Counted from the stretch's first letter, positions 18,053 to 28,166 are shown. The stretch: 64,000 bases of DNA from Paenibacillus lemnae (GCF_012933385.1 NZ_JABBPN010000007.1:120766-184765); one strand, 5' to 3'. The notes: generated by a model from the letters alone, not told the origin. Made by a program: numbers and translations.

Positions 18053-18766
18053 TTATACACCATACTTCTTCAGACGGTCTCTGCGGTATTCCTCCAAAGC
18101 AGCTTCGCCTATGATGACTTCACAGCGATGGATATTCATTCCTTGTCCGACAAATTTGGATTCATATTCCGTCATTACGAATTGTTCATTGACTCCATCC
18201 CGATGGAGATCCAATGAAATGTTAGTCATCTGTAACCCATAGTCGGCAAATGAATTCAACGAGAATTCAAACAGGCTGACAGAATCTGTCTTGAAATGAA
18301 TCTGCCCTTGATCGTTTAGAATCTTCTTATACATGTCCAGAAACCTGGGGTGTGTGAGCCGCCGCCGACCGTGCTTTGTCTTCGGCCAAGGATCACTGAA
18401 GTTCAGGTAGATCCGCTCAATTTCTCCCTGCTCAAATACTTCTTCCACATTCTCGATGTTCATCAGCGCAAGCTTCAGATTCGGCGGGGTTTCCACCTCT
18501 TCTTCCGCCCAGGCGATGCGTCCTTTTTCACTCGCACGACGAATCAGCTCGTCGTACATATCGACACCAATAAAATTGATTTCCTGATTACCGTAGCTCA
18601 TTTGGCTGATAAACTGCCCTTTTCCCATACCGAATTCTACATGAATGGGCTGATCATTACCAAACAAAGAAGCCCACTTTCCTTTATATTGCCGGGGATC
18701 GAGAACGACCATATCCTCCTGCTGTTCCAGGCTTTCCCGTATCCCTTTTCTTCCGCGTAAACGCAT
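18053..18766 (-). CDS. trmB: tRNA (guanine-N7-)-methyltransferase
   Basis: This 237-residue SAM-dependent enzyme makes m7G46 in tRNA. The SAM-binding motif HVEFGMGKGQFI lies at about 42-53, and the family motif YLNFSDPWPKTKHGRRRLT near 140-158. GGAGG precedes the ATG. It is a single-gene unit. Confidence 0.96.
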   Translation of the reverse strand: MRLRGRKGIRESLEQQEDMVVLDPRQYKGKWASLFGNDQPIHVEFGMGKGQFISQMSYGNQEINFIGVDMYDELIRRASEKGRIAWAEEEVETPPNLKLALMNIENVEEVFEQGEIERIYLNFSDPWPKTKHGRRRLTHPRFLDMYKKILNDQGQIHFKTDSVSLFEFSLNSFADYGLQMTNISLDLHRDGVNEQFVMTEYESKFVGQGMNIHRCEVIIGEAALEEYRRDRLKKYGV

Positions 18767-18855
18767 GATATACCTCCGAACATTGGCTAAAATTAAACTG
18801 TCACTGGAGATATTGTGACGAAGTTAGCTCTAAATGTAAAGATAAAAAAACAAAT

Positions 18856-18922
18856 AAGCATGAAAAAGAAGGAGGCACGCCTCTCTCTGCAATAACAGAT
18901 CAAGGGTTCCTCCCTCTTTTAT
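18856..18922 (-). terminator. Possible terminator after the 62-residue ORF
   Basis: On the minus strand AGAGGGAGG pairs with CCTCCTTCT across a long loop and is followed by T5. The loop is long, so the call is weak. Confidence 0.4.
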
Positions 18923-18958
18923 ATTTGGAATTGGGGTTCCGCGATTGTTAGACTGTGG

Positions 18959-19147
18959 CTAATGTGTCTCATTGGGAGATACAAAATCAAATGTTTTCTC
19001 AAAAGCTGCCCTGATTTTGCGCTGAGCCGTTGACTTCACCTTTGAGTTTTCATTAAATTCTACACCTGTCAGAGCCAATGCTTCATCCGGAGTAAGTTCC
19101 ACAGAGATTTTATTCTTACTTGGGTATTTGACGGACGCTGAATTCAT
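18959..19147 (-). CDS. Small conserved-looking protein, function unknown
   Basis: The predicted product has 62 residues and a clear ribosome site (AGAGGTG, 6 nt before the ATG at 19147). A GTG at 19156 is part of that site and is not used. The sequence includes KISVELTPDEALALTGVEFN and a basic C-terminal half. I do not recognise the family. No neighbour is on the same strand nearby. Confidence 0.6.
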   Translation of the reverse strand: MNSASVKYPSKNKISVELTPDEALALTGVEFNENSKVKSTAQRKIRAAFEKTFDFVSPNETH

Positions 19148-19426
19148 TCTAATCACCTCTTCGGTATCATTATATCCACGATGCCGATCACTTATGAGAT
19201 AATATGTTAAAAAAATTTCAGCTTATGACTACTTTTTACCCATCAGCAGCATAGACGAAACGTGTATTCTTCCTAAAATATATCAAATTATTCAGCTCAT
19301 GATCAAGTACAGCATTAAATGATTCTTAGCACCTGATTTTTTGTTACAATAGACTGGAATTGAGACTGAAATTGCTGAATGGGATTGAACAGCATGTTCC
19401 ATATTAAAACCAATTAAGGAGAGCCC

Positions 19427-20380
19427 ATGCACACACCAACATCTTCTGTCCCACAGCTGTGGGGCGATAAACGATTTCATACATGGAATTACGAAATGCG
19501 TCATGAATTTCAGGAAAAAGTGCTTAAAGTAATGATCGATGCCGGTTTCACCTGCCCTAACCGTGACGGTTCTATCGCAAAAGGCGGATGCACTTTTTGC
19601 AGTGCTCGCGGATCCGGAGATTTTGCCGGGCGCCGCCGGGACGATCTGGTTACTCAGTTTAACACGATCCGGGACAGGCAGCTGCTGAAATGGCCAAATG
19701 CTAAATATATCGGATATTTTCAGGCATACACGAATACATATGCACCCGTGGATGAGCTTCGGGAGTGCTATGAGCTTATATTAAAGCAGCCGGGGGTGGT
19801 TGGCTTTTCCATTGCGACACGCCCGGACTGTCTGCCTGATGATGTCGTACAATATCTCGCAGAACTGAACGAACGAACCTATTTGTGGGTTGAAATGGGA
19901 CTACAGACCATTCATAATTCCACATCGGATCTCATTAACCGTGCTCATGATACGGAATGTTATCTGGAGGCAGTGGAGAAGCTTCGCAAGCATAACATCC
20001 GTGTATGCTCCCACATCATTTACGGACTGCCGCAGGAAGATCATGACATGATGCTGGCGACCGGCCGCGCTGTTTCAAAGATGGATGTACAGGGGATTAA
20101 GATTCATCTGCTTCACCTGATGCGCAAAACGCCGATGGTCAAACAATACGAAGCCGGACTGCTTCGATTCCTGGACCAGGATGAGTATATCAAGCTCATC
20201 GTGGATACACTTCAGTTTCTGCCCCCGGAAATGATTGTACACCGCTTGACGGGGGATGCTCCCCGTGACCTTCTGATTGGTCCAATGTGGAGTCTGAGAA
20301 AGTGGGAAGTGCTCAATGGCATTGATGCAGAGCTAAAGAGGCGGGATACATGGCAGGGTAAACTATGGAGGTCGAGCTGA
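19427..20380 (+). CDS. ytqA: Radical SAM protein, YtqA family (TIGR01212)
   Basis: This 317-residue protein binds a 4Fe-4S cluster through C43, C55 and C58 in CPNRDGSIAKGGCTFC, the spacing typical of the YtqA/YhcC group. Its reaction has not been firmly assigned. It overlaps the next gene, mnmM, by one base (TGATG), the same pairing as ytqA-ytqB in Bacillus, which suggests a link to wobble-uridine tRNA modification, but this is inference from context. Confidence 0.93.
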   Translation: MHTPTSSVPQLWGDKRFHTWNYEMRHEFQEKVLKVMIDAGFTCPNRDGSIAKGGCTFCSARGSGDFAGRRRDDLVTQFNTIRDRQLLKWPNAKYIGYFQAYTNTYAPVDELRECYELILKQPGVVGFSIATRPDCLPDDVVQYLAELNERTYLWVEMGLQTIHNSTSDLINRAHDTECYLEAVEKLRKHNIRVCSHIIYGLPQEDHDMMLATGRAVSKMDVQGIKIHLLHLMRKTPMVKQYEAGLLRFLDQDEYIKLIVDTLQFLPPEMIVHRLTGDAPRDLLIGPMWSLRKWEVLNGIDAELKRRDTWQGKLWRSS

Positions 20381-20970
20381 TGGGATTTTTGTCTGTTCTT
20401 AGCTTTGCACATAAACTGGTCACAGAGCGCCTTGCGCCGGGAGGCATTGCTATCGACGCTACTGCAGGTACAGGAGCCGATACGCTGTTTCTGGCTCAGA
20501 AGGCTGGCCGCAGCGGGAAAGTATTCGCTTTTGACATTCAGGAACAGGCGCTTTCAATCACACAGGAGCGTCTTGCCAAGGCCGGAACCGAGCCGCTCGC
20601 AGAAGTAAAGCTTGTACACAGCAGCCATGCTGGCATGAATGACATTATTCCCGCCTCCGTTCACGGCAAAATATCGGCCATCATGTTCAATCTGGGATAT
20701 TTGCCGGCCGAAGGTGCGGATAAAGAACTCATTACCTCACCGGCCAGCACACTGCCAGCACTGGACACCGCGCTTGAACTCCTGGCTCCCGGAGGAGTCA
20801 TTACAATCGTCGTATACCCCGGACATCCCGGTGGCGATCAGGAAGCCAGGGCTGTGGAAGAATGGTGTTCCTCCCTTTCCCCTCTTCAGGCTCAAACGGT
20901 GATGTACCGTGGACTGCAAAGAAGCGAGGCTCCCTATCTTATTGCAATCGAACGAAAAAAGCCGTTATGA
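20380..20970 (+). CDS. mnmM: tRNA 5-aminomethyl-2-thiouridine methyltransferase MnmM (YtqB)
   Basis: This 196-residue class I methyltransferase has the SAM motif AIDATAGTGADTLFLA, the post-motif FDIQEQAL, and NLGYLP (the N-L-G-Y-L-P signature of YtqB). In Bacillus and Staphylococcus, YtqB/MnmM methylates nm5s2U34 to mnm5s2U34 in tRNA. The ATG at 20380 overlaps the ytqA stop and has GGAGGT 7 nt upstream; an ATG at 20365 lies inside ytqA and is not preferred. Confidence 0.9.
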   Translation: MGFLSVLSFAHKLVTERLAPGGIAIDATAGTGADTLFLAQKAGRSGKVFAFDIQEQALSITQERLAKAGTEPLAEVKLVHSSHAGMNDIIPASVHGKISAIMFNLGYLPAEGADKELITSPASTLPALDTALELLAPGGVITIVVYPGHPGGDQEARAVEEWCSSLSPLQAQTVMYRGLQRSEAPYLIAIERKKPL

Positions 20971-21035
20971 TAGAGTGACATGCCTTCTTCCCGAAGAGGG
21001 CTTAACAACTATGGTGAAAGGTAGATGATAACATC

Positions 21036-22007
21036 ATGACAAAACCGTATCCGCTTTTATTTCAACCGGAATTCAAAGAACGTGTATGGGGTGGCCGGGC
21101 CCTGGAGCAATTCGGATTGAATCTGCCTGAAGGCCATATTGGCGAGGGATGGATGATTGCCGATCATCCCAATGGCACAACTACGGTCGTAAACGGAGAG
21201 CTGGCCGGCAAGGGACTGGATCAGATCCGGGAACAGCTGGGCCGGGACTGGTTTGGCAGCAAGGGATTTTCCGAGAAGAATGGACGCTTCCCTCTCCTGA
21301 TCAAACTTCTGGACTGCAATGATGACTTGTCTGTACAGGTACACCCTACGGATGATTACCAAGGCCTCCCGGAAGGAGAGCTGGGCAAGACTGAAATGTG
21401 GTATGTGCTGGATGCAAAGCCGGATGCTAAAATTATTTACGGGCTGAAGGAAGGCGTTAACCGGGAACAGCTCAAGGACGCCCTCGAGAACGGCACTGTG
21501 ATGGATACCCTCCAGGTTGTGCCTGTTCAAACCGGCGATACATTCTACATACCGGCTGGTACTGTTCATGCGCTTTGTGCAGGTGTGGTTGTTGCAGAAA
21601 TTCAGCAAAATTCGGACACCACGTACCGTATCTACGACTACAACCGTCCTGGCCTTGATGGGAAACCGCGTGAACTGCATGTTGAGGATTCCCTGAATGT
21701 GACCGCGTATGAAGGGTCTGGAGCCACGACCATGAACACAGATCATGCTGCAGCTGGCGAATGGCTTGAGCTTGCAGCCTCGCCTTATTTTATTGTTGAA
21801 AAAGGGGTTCTGAACGGTTCCTGGGATCTGAGCACCTCGCCGGACAGCTTCACGATTCTCGTCACCTGTGAAGGATCAGGCAGCTTGAAGTGGGACGGGG
21901 GCTCTCAGGATTTCACTTCCGGACAGTGCTTCCTGCTGCCCGCAAATCTCGGTTCTTACAGTTTGGAAGGAAACGGCACCGTTCTTCGTTCTTATCTCCT
22001 ATCATAA
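21036..22007 (+). CDS. manA: Mannose-6-phosphate isomerase, class I
   Basis: This 323-residue zinc enzyme interconverts mannose-6-phosphate and fructose-6-phosphate. It has the QVHP motif (SVQVHPTDDYQ, about 101-111), the ligand E in KTEMWYVLDA, and YIPAGTVHALC (about 171-181), in the short Bacillus type I form. It is 65 nt downstream of mnmM on the same strand, possibly in one transcript. A dispersed hairpin repeat follows 60 nt after its stop codon. Confidence 0.95.
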   Translation: MTKPYPLLFQPEFKERVWGGRALEQFGLNLPEGHIGEGWMIADHPNGTTTVVNGELAGKGLDQIREQLGRDWFGSKGFSEKNGRFPLLIKLLDCNDDLSVQVHPTDDYQGLPEGELGKTEMWYVLDAKPDAKIIYGLKEGVNREQLKDALENGTVMDTLQVVPVQTGDTFYIPAGTVHALCAGVVVAEIQQNSDTTYRIYDYNRPGLDGKPRELHVEDSLNVTAYEGSGATTMNTDHAAAGEWLELAASPYFIVEKGVLNGSWDLSTSPDSFTILVTCEGSGSLKWDGGSQDFTSGQCFLLPANLGSYSLEGNGTVLRSYLLS

Positions 22008-22052
22008 AATGCTGGCTATATAGCATGAATTAAAGATAAAACCTTTCTATAG

Positions 22053-22213
22053 CGGAGGTGACAAGTGATTCTGGAGAAGCGGCAGCGTCCGCCTAAAAGC
22101 TTTCCAAAGGAAAGCTAGCATCGGAAGCATATGCTTTGTCTCCAAAATGCTACCTCATATGATATTTCTAGCATTTTGGAGGCAACAGCGGTCGTAAGAA
22201 CACTTGCCATCGC
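22053..22213 (+). repeat. Dispersed structured repeat, copy A
   Basis: The core 22067-22200 shares, in the same order, TCTGGAGAAGCG, the palindrome AGCTTTCC-AAA-GGAAAGCT (22098-22116), CATCGGAAGCATATG, and a long inverted repeat (TCTCCAAAATGCTA at 22139 with TAGCATTTTGGAG ending 22181) with copies at about 43.93 and 48.36 kb. The outer ends pair as GGTGACAAGTG(A)TTCT with AGAACACTTGCCATC; this outer sequence is not shared with the other copies. It lies between manA and the hydrolase gene. Confidence 0.8.
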
Positions 22214-22296
22214 AGCCATGCAGAATGGTAACTCTTAATTCAGTTTATATAGAAACGTAAAGGAAACTCATCCGTACGTGGAGGTGGCCAAAACCG

Positions 22297-23259
22297 ATGC
22301 AGACCGATCGCTTTCATATGCTGGGCAATGATGGTAAAAATATTTTTGTGCAGGAATGGGCTCCTGAGACAGATAGTGCACCTGTCAAAGCGGTGCTCCA
22401 GATCGCTCACGGGATGTGTGAAACCGGTGAACGTTATGCAGAACTGGCTTCCCTGCTGACAGCGCATGGATATGCCGTCTATGTCAATGACCACCGGGGA
22501 CACGGCCAGACAGCAGGACGTCCGGAAGCACTGGGCGATGCCGGAGAGAACGGTTTCGATAGAATCATCGAAGATCTGCTGCTGCTTTCAGAAGTGATCC
22601 GGGATCGGCATCCTCATGTACCGCTGTTTCTGCTTGGTCATAGTATGGGGTCTTTCCTCACCCAGAAAATCATGTGCCTGACCGAGGGCCGGCGTTATGA
22701 CGGATTTATTCTGTCAGGCTCGAACGGTCCCCGCAGTATGCTGTCCCTCGGACAGCGATTGGCCTCTGCACAAGCGAGAATGCAGGGTGAAATCCACCGC
22801 AGCCTGCTGATGAACACGATCGTGTTCGGCCCCTACAATAAAGGTTTCGGCATGCGGACTCCTTTTGACTGGCTCTCCAGCGATCCGGAGGAAGTGGACC
22901 GGTATATGAACGATCCGTATTGCGGGCAAATATGTACCACACGCTTCTTCCGTGACTTCTTTACCCTGCTGAGGCAGATTCACCATTCGAATCTGTTGAA
23001 GGGACTGGTCACAGACAAACCAATCTACATTTTTTCGGGAGAAAAAGATCCAGTGGGTATGCGCGGTAAAGGAGTACGCAAGCTGATTCAGCTGTATCAG
23101 GAACGCGGTGTCAGCGATTTGGAATACCGGCTGTACCCGGACGGGCGCCATGAAATGCTGCATGAAGTGAATCGGCACGAAGTAGCCGGCCATATTCTCC
23201 AATGGCTGGACCGTCAAGCCTCCCGTCTGATCGGGGATTCTCCACGGATGACCTCATAA
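22297..23259 (+). CDS. Alpha/beta hydrolase, monoacylglycerol-lipase-like
   Basis: This 320-residue protein has the serine hydrolase elbow GHSMGS (nucleophile S116), the oxyanion-side HGMCE (38-42), an acidic residue in SGEKDPV and the catalytic histidine in DGRHEMLHE near the C terminus. The set fits the S33/Hydrolase_4 group of lysophospholipases and monoacylglycerol lipases. No signal peptide is visible. GGAGGTGG precedes the ATG. It ends at a strong terminator. Confidence 0.9.
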   Translation: MQTDRFHMLGNDGKNIFVQEWAPETDSAPVKAVLQIAHGMCETGERYAELASLLTAHGYAVYVNDHRGHGQTAGRPEALGDAGENGFDRIIEDLLLLSEVIRDRHPHVPLFLLGHSMGSFLTQKIMCLTEGRRYDGFILSGSNGPRSMLSLGQRLASAQARMQGEIHRSLLMNTIVFGPYNKGFGMRTPFDWLSSDPEEVDRYMNDPYCGQICTTRFFRDFFTLLRQIHHSNLLKGLVTDKPIYIFSGEKDPVGMRGKGVRKLIQLYQERGVSDLEYRLYPDGRHEMLHEVNRHEVAGHILQWLDRQASRLIGDSPRMTS

Positions 23260-23263
23260 ATCG

Positions 23264-23306
23264 AAAACGCCTGCCTATCCGAACAAGGATGGGCAGGCGT
23301 TTTTTC
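23264..23306 (+). terminator. Terminator after the alpha/beta hydrolase
   Basis: The stem AACGCCTGCC / GGGCAGGCGTT is followed by T6 on the plus strand; weak A-run on the other side. Confidence 0.9.
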
Positions 23307-23328
23307 TTGCTATGCTGCTGAATTATCG

Positions 23329-25107
23329 TTAGATCGCTTTGGTATAGTATTTCGGCTTTCCATCTGGTAATTGCTGATACAGCACCACCAGCAGGGTTCG
23401 ACGTGATGAAGATTCATCTTCCCAAACGTCGCTTCCGGCAGCAACCAAACTTTTTTGGGACGTCACAGCTTCAAGATCAAATGGCAGAACTTCAATCATG
23501 GCGTGCTTCTGCAGTTCACGCTCCGTGATGCCAAGTGATGCAAAATCGCCGCTGAAGCCGCTGGCCTGCTCCACAACCTGTTTCATGTGACTGGACCATT
23601 CTTCTTTATTCTGAGTGAAATTCCACCAAATTTTGCGGGGCTTAAATTTATGTCCCAGGAAATAATCGAATTTCATCAATCCCTGTACCACATCCATTTG
23701 CGGTGTTCCCCGATGCTCCAGGAATGAACTCAGTCTTGTGAACAGATCTTCCAGCTGGTGGCCGATTTTCTGCCACCCCTGCCCTTCCCAGTAATCACCG
23801 AATTCCTGAAAGAAATCAAATGGTGAAGGAAATACATTCGACATCAGATACTCCAGCGTATGGTCCATCCGGTGAGCATTCCAGTACTTCTCAAGCACGT
23901 CCTCAAGCCTTTTCAGACGGACTATATCTGTAAAAGGCATGACATCGCTGCTTAACATTTCATACGGGGCATGATCCATGTACGTATAGTTGTATTTTGC
24001 CGCATCGATCCGAAGACCCGTACCACGAAGCATTTTAAGGAATCCCAGCTGCAGCTCCTCTGGACCGAGTGCGAACACATCATTAAACGTTTTGCGGAAC
24101 GTGTCGTAATCTTCCAGCGGCAGGCCGGCGATCAGATCCAGATGCTGGTCAATTTTACCGCTTTCCTTGATCTTGGTAACCGTACGTGTCAGCTTGGAGA
24201 AGTTCTGTCTTCGTTTGACCAGTTCATTGGTGGGGTCATTGGTCGACTGAACGCCGATTTCAAAACGAAAAATACCTGGAGGTGCATGCTCTGCCAAGTA
24301 ATCCAGTACCTCAGGGCGCATAATATCCGCCGTAATTTCGAACTGGAATACACAGCCGCGATGGTTCTCAATAAGAAAACGAAACATTTCGAGGGCATAA
24401 TCCCTTTTGATATTAAAGGTACGGTCTACAAATTTGATCAGCTTTGCTCCGTTATCGATCAGATAAATGATATCCGATTTCGTACGCTCAATATCATAAT
24501 AACGAACGCCCACTTCGATGCTGGAAAGGCAGAATTGGCAGTTAAACGGGCAGCCGCGGCTGGTCTCGAAATAGACGACCCGATTGGCAAGGCTCGGAAT
24601 ATCCTCTGCAAAACGGTGCGGAGAAGGCAGCTCTTTCAGCTCTGCCTTGGGGCGCGGAGGATTGATGACCACCTCTTCCCCTTTCCGGTAGGCCGTTCCG
24701 TATACGAAATGATACTTCTGCTCCCCTTCCATCTCTTTCAGGAGGTGGTTCAGAGTTTCCTCCCCTTCACCCATAATAATAAAATCGACATGATGCAGCC
24801 GCTCCATCCAGTACTTCGTGTCATAGGAGACCTCAGGTCCACCCAGTATGACCTTAACCTCTGGCATGACTTTTTTCACAATATCAATCACTCTGATCGT
24901 TTCTTCGATGTTCCAGATATAGCACGAGAAACCGATCACATCCGGCTTGCGCTGGAACAGATCTGAGACAATATTCATCACAGGATCCTTGATGGTATAC
25001 TCGGTCAATTCAATATCAAAATCCTTTTCGCTGTATGCTTTGAGGCAGCGTATAGCGAGTGAGGTATGGATGTATTTGGCGTTCAATGTGGACAAAATGA
25101 CTTTCAT
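23329..25107 (-). CDS. B12-binding-domain radical SAM protein (DUF4080 type)
   Basis: This 592-residue protein has an N-terminal cobalamin-binding-like Rossmann domain (about 1-140, with ILGGPEVSYD), a radical SAM domain with CPFNCQFC (about 184-191), and a C-terminal DUF4080-like domain. Its substrate is unknown. It follows recQ with 21 nt between the genes, which suggests one transcript. A B12 importer with a cobalamin riboswitch is present at 39-42 kb, but a functional link is only inference. Confidence 0.88.
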   Translation of the reverse strand: MKVILSTLNAKYIHTSLAIRCLKAYSEKDFDIELTEYTIKDPVMNIVSDLFQRKPDVIGFSCYIWNIEETIRVIDIVKKVMPEVKVILGGPEVSYDTKYWMERLHHVDFIIMGEGEETLNHLLKEMEGEQKYHFVYGTAYRKGEEVVINPPRPKAELKELPSPHRFAEDIPSLANRVVYFETSRGCPFNCQFCLSSIEVGVRYYDIERTKSDIIYLIDNGAKLIKFVDRTFNIKRDYALEMFRFLIENHRGCVFQFEITADIMRPEVLDYLAEHAPPGIFRFEIGVQSTNDPTNELVKRRQNFSKLTRTVTKIKESGKIDQHLDLIAGLPLEDYDTFRKTFNDVFALGPEELQLGFLKMLRGTGLRIDAAKYNYTYMDHAPYEMLSSDVMPFTDIVRLKRLEDVLEKYWNAHRMDHTLEYLMSNVFPSPFDFFQEFGDYWEGQGWQKIGHQLEDLFTRLSSFLEHRGTPQMDVVQGLMKFDYFLGHKFKPRKIWWNFTQNKEEWSSHMKQVVEQASGFSGDFASLGITERELQKHAMIEVLPFDLEAVTSQKSLVAAGSDVWEDESSSRRTLLVVLYQQLPDGKPKYYTKAI

Positions 25108-25128
25108 GGTTCACGACCTTCACTTGTT

Positions 25129-26997
25129 TTAATATTCTTCCGGACCGGCATCGCCGCTCTGATTCTGGAAAAATTCCAGAAAAGGCCTGCCATACTTGCG
25201 GAATTTCACTTCCCCGACCCCTTTGACATGCAGCATATCATGCTCCGTCTGCGGGCAGGCCACGCTCATCTCACGCAGTGTCGCATCATTAAAAATGATA
25301 TATGACGGCACATGTTCCCGGCTGGCCAGTTCACGGCGGATCAGCCTCAGCTGTTCAAACACGGTTTCGTTTACAGCCGATGGCGATACATCTCTCGTAT
25401 TTCGGCGCTGGGAGGATGATGCTTTGGCCGGACGCGGCACCCTTTGCGCTACTTGACGCTGTCCTCGAAGTACCTCACCGGCTGCACTCTGCAGTCTGAC
25501 TACCGGGTATTGTCCCTCAGAAAGCGCCAGGTACCCCTCCGAGATCAGCACATTGATCGTTTCGGCAATTTCTTTTTCTGTTCTGCCATTCATGACACCG
25601 TACGTAGGCAGCCGGTCAAATCCATATTCCAGCACTTTTTTGGCCCGTGACCCCTTTAATACGGAGGCTACCATCGATACACCGAAACGCTCCCTCATCC
25701 GGTGAATACACGAGAAAATTTTCTGGGCATCTACTGTGATGTCCACCTGTTCCCGATCATCCGTGCATGAGCTGCAGGTGCCGCAGGGCTCATCATGATG
25801 TTCTTCCCCGAAGTAGTCCAGCATCGCGTTCCGCAGACATTTGGTCGTATAGCAATAATCAATCATGTGCTGCAGCTTGCGGTAGTCATTATGCTTGCGT
25901 TCCCCATCCTGGGGATTCTGTTCAATCAGAAACTTCTGGGTCATGATATCCTGTGCGCTGAACAGCAGCAGACACTGACTCGGCTCACCATCCCGTCCGG
26001 CACGGCCGGCTTCCTGGATATAGGATTCCATATTTTTCGGCATATTATAGTGGATAACATACCGGACATTCGATTTGTCGATCCCCATACCAAAAGCATT
26101 CGTTGCTACAATGACACGTATATCATCATATAAAAAAGCCTCCTGGCTGGTTGCCCGCTCATCATCGCTCATGCCTGCATGATAACGGCCGGCGGCGAGG
26201 CCTCTCAATTGAAGCCGCTGGCACAGATCATCCACTTCTTTGCGGGTTGCGGCATAAATAATGCCAGATTCATGGGTATGCGATGCCGCATAATCCAGTA
26301 CATATTCTTTCTTATTCTCACCGCGCAGGACCGACATGTGGAGATTGTCCCGCCCCAAGCCGGTGACAAATACCTGAGGGTCCTGGAGACGGAGCAGGCG
26401 CTGCATATCTTCCATAACCTCCGGCGTAGCCGTTGCGGTAAAAGCAGCGAGAATCGGGCGGTTCGCAAGTCCCCTCACAAACGGTGCCACCGACAAGTAG
26501 CTTGTTCTGAAATCATGTCCCCATTGGGAGACACAGTGCGCTTCATCTACTGCTACACAGGAGATATCAAGCTGTGCCATTTCATCCCGGAACCAATCGA
26601 GCTCCAGCCGCTCGGGTGCCACATACAGCAGCTTCAGTTCGCCGCCTCTGGCTGCGCGGATTCGATCATTCACTTCCCGGCCGCTTAAGGTACTGTTGAT
26701 GTAAGCCGCCGAAATCCCCGCGGTCTGCAGGGCATCTACCTGGTCCTTCATCAGGGAGATCAGCGGTGATACGACAAGTGTCAGTCCCTGATACATCAAG
26801 GCGGGAATCTGGTAGCAGATCGATTTTCCTCCGCCGGTTGGCATGATCCCCAGTGTATCCCGGCCTTCCAGCAGACTTGCTACGATTTTCTTTTGGCCGT
26901 CCCGAAAGTCGGGGTACCCGTAATATTTTTGCAAGAATTGTTTTGCTGTATGAAAATCCATCGGCTCCTGGCGGTTTACTTGTTCTATATTAATCAA
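25129..26997 (-). CDS. recQ: ATP-dependent DNA helicase RecQ
   Basis: This 622-residue 3'-5' helicase acts in recombination and fork repair. Visible are the Q-like motif near the start, Walker A TGGGKS (54-59), DEAH (151-154), the helicase C domain with QEAGRAGRDG, the zinc cysteines (CLRN...CGTCSSC), a winged helix and a C-terminal HRDC domain. The chosen start is TTG at 26997, with AAGGAG 9 nt upstream; the ATG at codon 13 has a ribosome site only 3 nt away. Confidence 0.95.
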   Translation of the reverse strand: MINIEQVNRQEPMDFHTAKQFLQKYYGYPDFRDGQKKIVASLLEGRDTLGIMPTGGGKSICYQIPALMYQGLTLVVSPLISLMKDQVDALQTAGISAAYINSTLSGREVNDRIRAARGGELKLLYVAPERLELDWFRDEMAQLDISCVAVDEAHCVSQWGHDFRTSYLSVAPFVRGLANRPILAAFTATATPEVMEDMQRLLRLQDPQVFVTGLGRDNLHMSVLRGENKKEYVLDYAASHTHESGIIYAATRKEVDDLCQRLQLRGLAAGRYHAGMSDDERATSQEAFLYDDIRVIVATNAFGMGIDKSNVRYVIHYNMPKNMESYIQEAGRAGRDGEPSQCLLLFSAQDIMTQKFLIEQNPQDGERKHNDYRKLQHMIDYCYTTKCLRNAMLDYFGEEHHDEPCGTCSSCTDDREQVDITVDAQKIFSCIHRMRERFGVSMVASVLKGSRAKKVLEYGFDRLPTYGVMNGRTEKEIAETINVLISEGYLALSEGQYPVVRLQSAAGEVLRGQRQVAQRVPRPAKASSSQRRNTRDVSPSAVNETVFEQLRLIRRELASREHVPSYIIFNDATLREMSVACPQTEHDMLHVKGVGEVKFRKYGRPFLEFFQNQSGDAGPEEY

Positions 26998-27267
26998 ATT
27001 ACCAAACTCCTTCTATTCGCCTTTGGTTCATCCATTTCATATATCTTGTCCTTTAAGTTTACCGGGCTTTGGCAAGATGGGCAACCAAGAAGCAGGCTGA
27101 AACCGTAAATATCTTAAGCAGCTTAAAATGACAATGATACAGCTGAAAAGCTGAAGTGTGATGTGCAAAACATACTTTGCCTGGCTTTTCTACTTTGATA
27201 CACTGTTACCATATAGATTAGCAAGAAGCTTATTTAAATTTCACAGACTGCAGAGGAATGTATTTAT

Positions 27268-28095
27268 ATGGAAACTCAATCCTTACGAGACCGAGCCGAA
27301 CATATCATAGCGGTAGAAAAAGCCATAACTTATATGAAACTTCATCTGGAAGAGTCTCTGACCCTTGACCAGATTGCATCAGTGGCCGGCTACAGCTCTT
27401 TTCATTTCACGAGAATCTTCAAACACACAACTGGCATCTCTGTACGCCGCTACCTTTCCGCATTAAGGATCGAAGCCGGCAAAACTAAACTGCTGAATGC
27501 CCCCTCCACCACCGTCCGCTTGTTGCAGCACATCGGCTTTAGCAGCGTCGGTACCTTTCAGACACGATTTAAATCTTACGTCGGCCTCACACCTCAAAAG
27601 TTCAAAAATCTTGCTCACACTCTGTTCCGCTATGTCCAGCAGCATAAGGAAACAGCCTTCACTGAAGAAGACAACGGCTCTGAAGGATGCTCTGTGATAC
27701 GCTGCCATATCCAGGCACCAGCATACTTTCAAGGTATTGTCTTTGTCGGCCTGTTTCCAAGACCCATTCCTGACGAACGTCCGGCTGCCGGTAACGTTAC
27801 GGCTTTCTCTAATTCTGAGAAGGTATGCACAATTAAGACTTCAAAACCAGGATCCTATTATGTTCTTGCAGCAGGAATTCCCTGGAGCCTTAATCCGAAA
27901 GATTATTTTCTGCTTCACCAGTCGCTCCGGGCTAAATCTCCCAAGGCAATCGATATAAAACAGCCGTCTAATATAGAGATGGAACTCAACCTTAGGGAGG
28001 CACTTCCTACGGATCCACCAATCGTGATTAATCTGCCGCTGCTGCTATTTGAACGCGACTCTGTGAACAAAAAAAGCAAACTAGAAGAATTTTAA
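27268..28095 (+). CDS. AraC-family transcriptional regulator
   Basis: This 275-residue protein has its AraC DNA-binding domain at the N terminus (two helix-turn-helix units, about 10-110, with the signature SSVGTFQTRFKSYVGLTPQKF). The C-terminal half looks like a GyrI-type ligand-binding domain, as in Rob and related regulators. GAGG precedes the ATG. The next gene codes for an SRPBCC protein on the same strand, 71 nt away, and may be its target or partner. Confidence 0.88.
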   Translation: METQSLRDRAEHIIAVEKAITYMKLHLEESLTLDQIASVAGYSSFHFTRIFKHTTGISVRRYLSALRIEAGKTKLLNAPSTTVRLLQHIGFSSVGTFQTRFKSYVGLTPQKFKNLAHTLFRYVQQHKETAFTEEDNGSEGCSVIRCHIQAPAYFQGIVFVGLFPRPIPDERPAAGNVTAFSNSEKVCTIKTSKPGSYYVLAAGIPWSLNPKDYFLLHQSLRAKSPKAIDIKQPSNIEMELNLREALPTDPPIVINLPLLLFERDSVNKKSKLEEF

Positions 28096-28166
28096 CAGCT
28101 GGAACTAAGCTATACTCTGTTTATATAAAATTATTTACTAGATAAACGGAAAGCAGGGATATTGAA

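Noticed and set aside
22297..22503. Small genes within repeat copy A and the start of the hydrolase
   Set aside because: No coding frame crosses the repeat with a ribosome site; the minus-strand frame is opposite the hydrolase.
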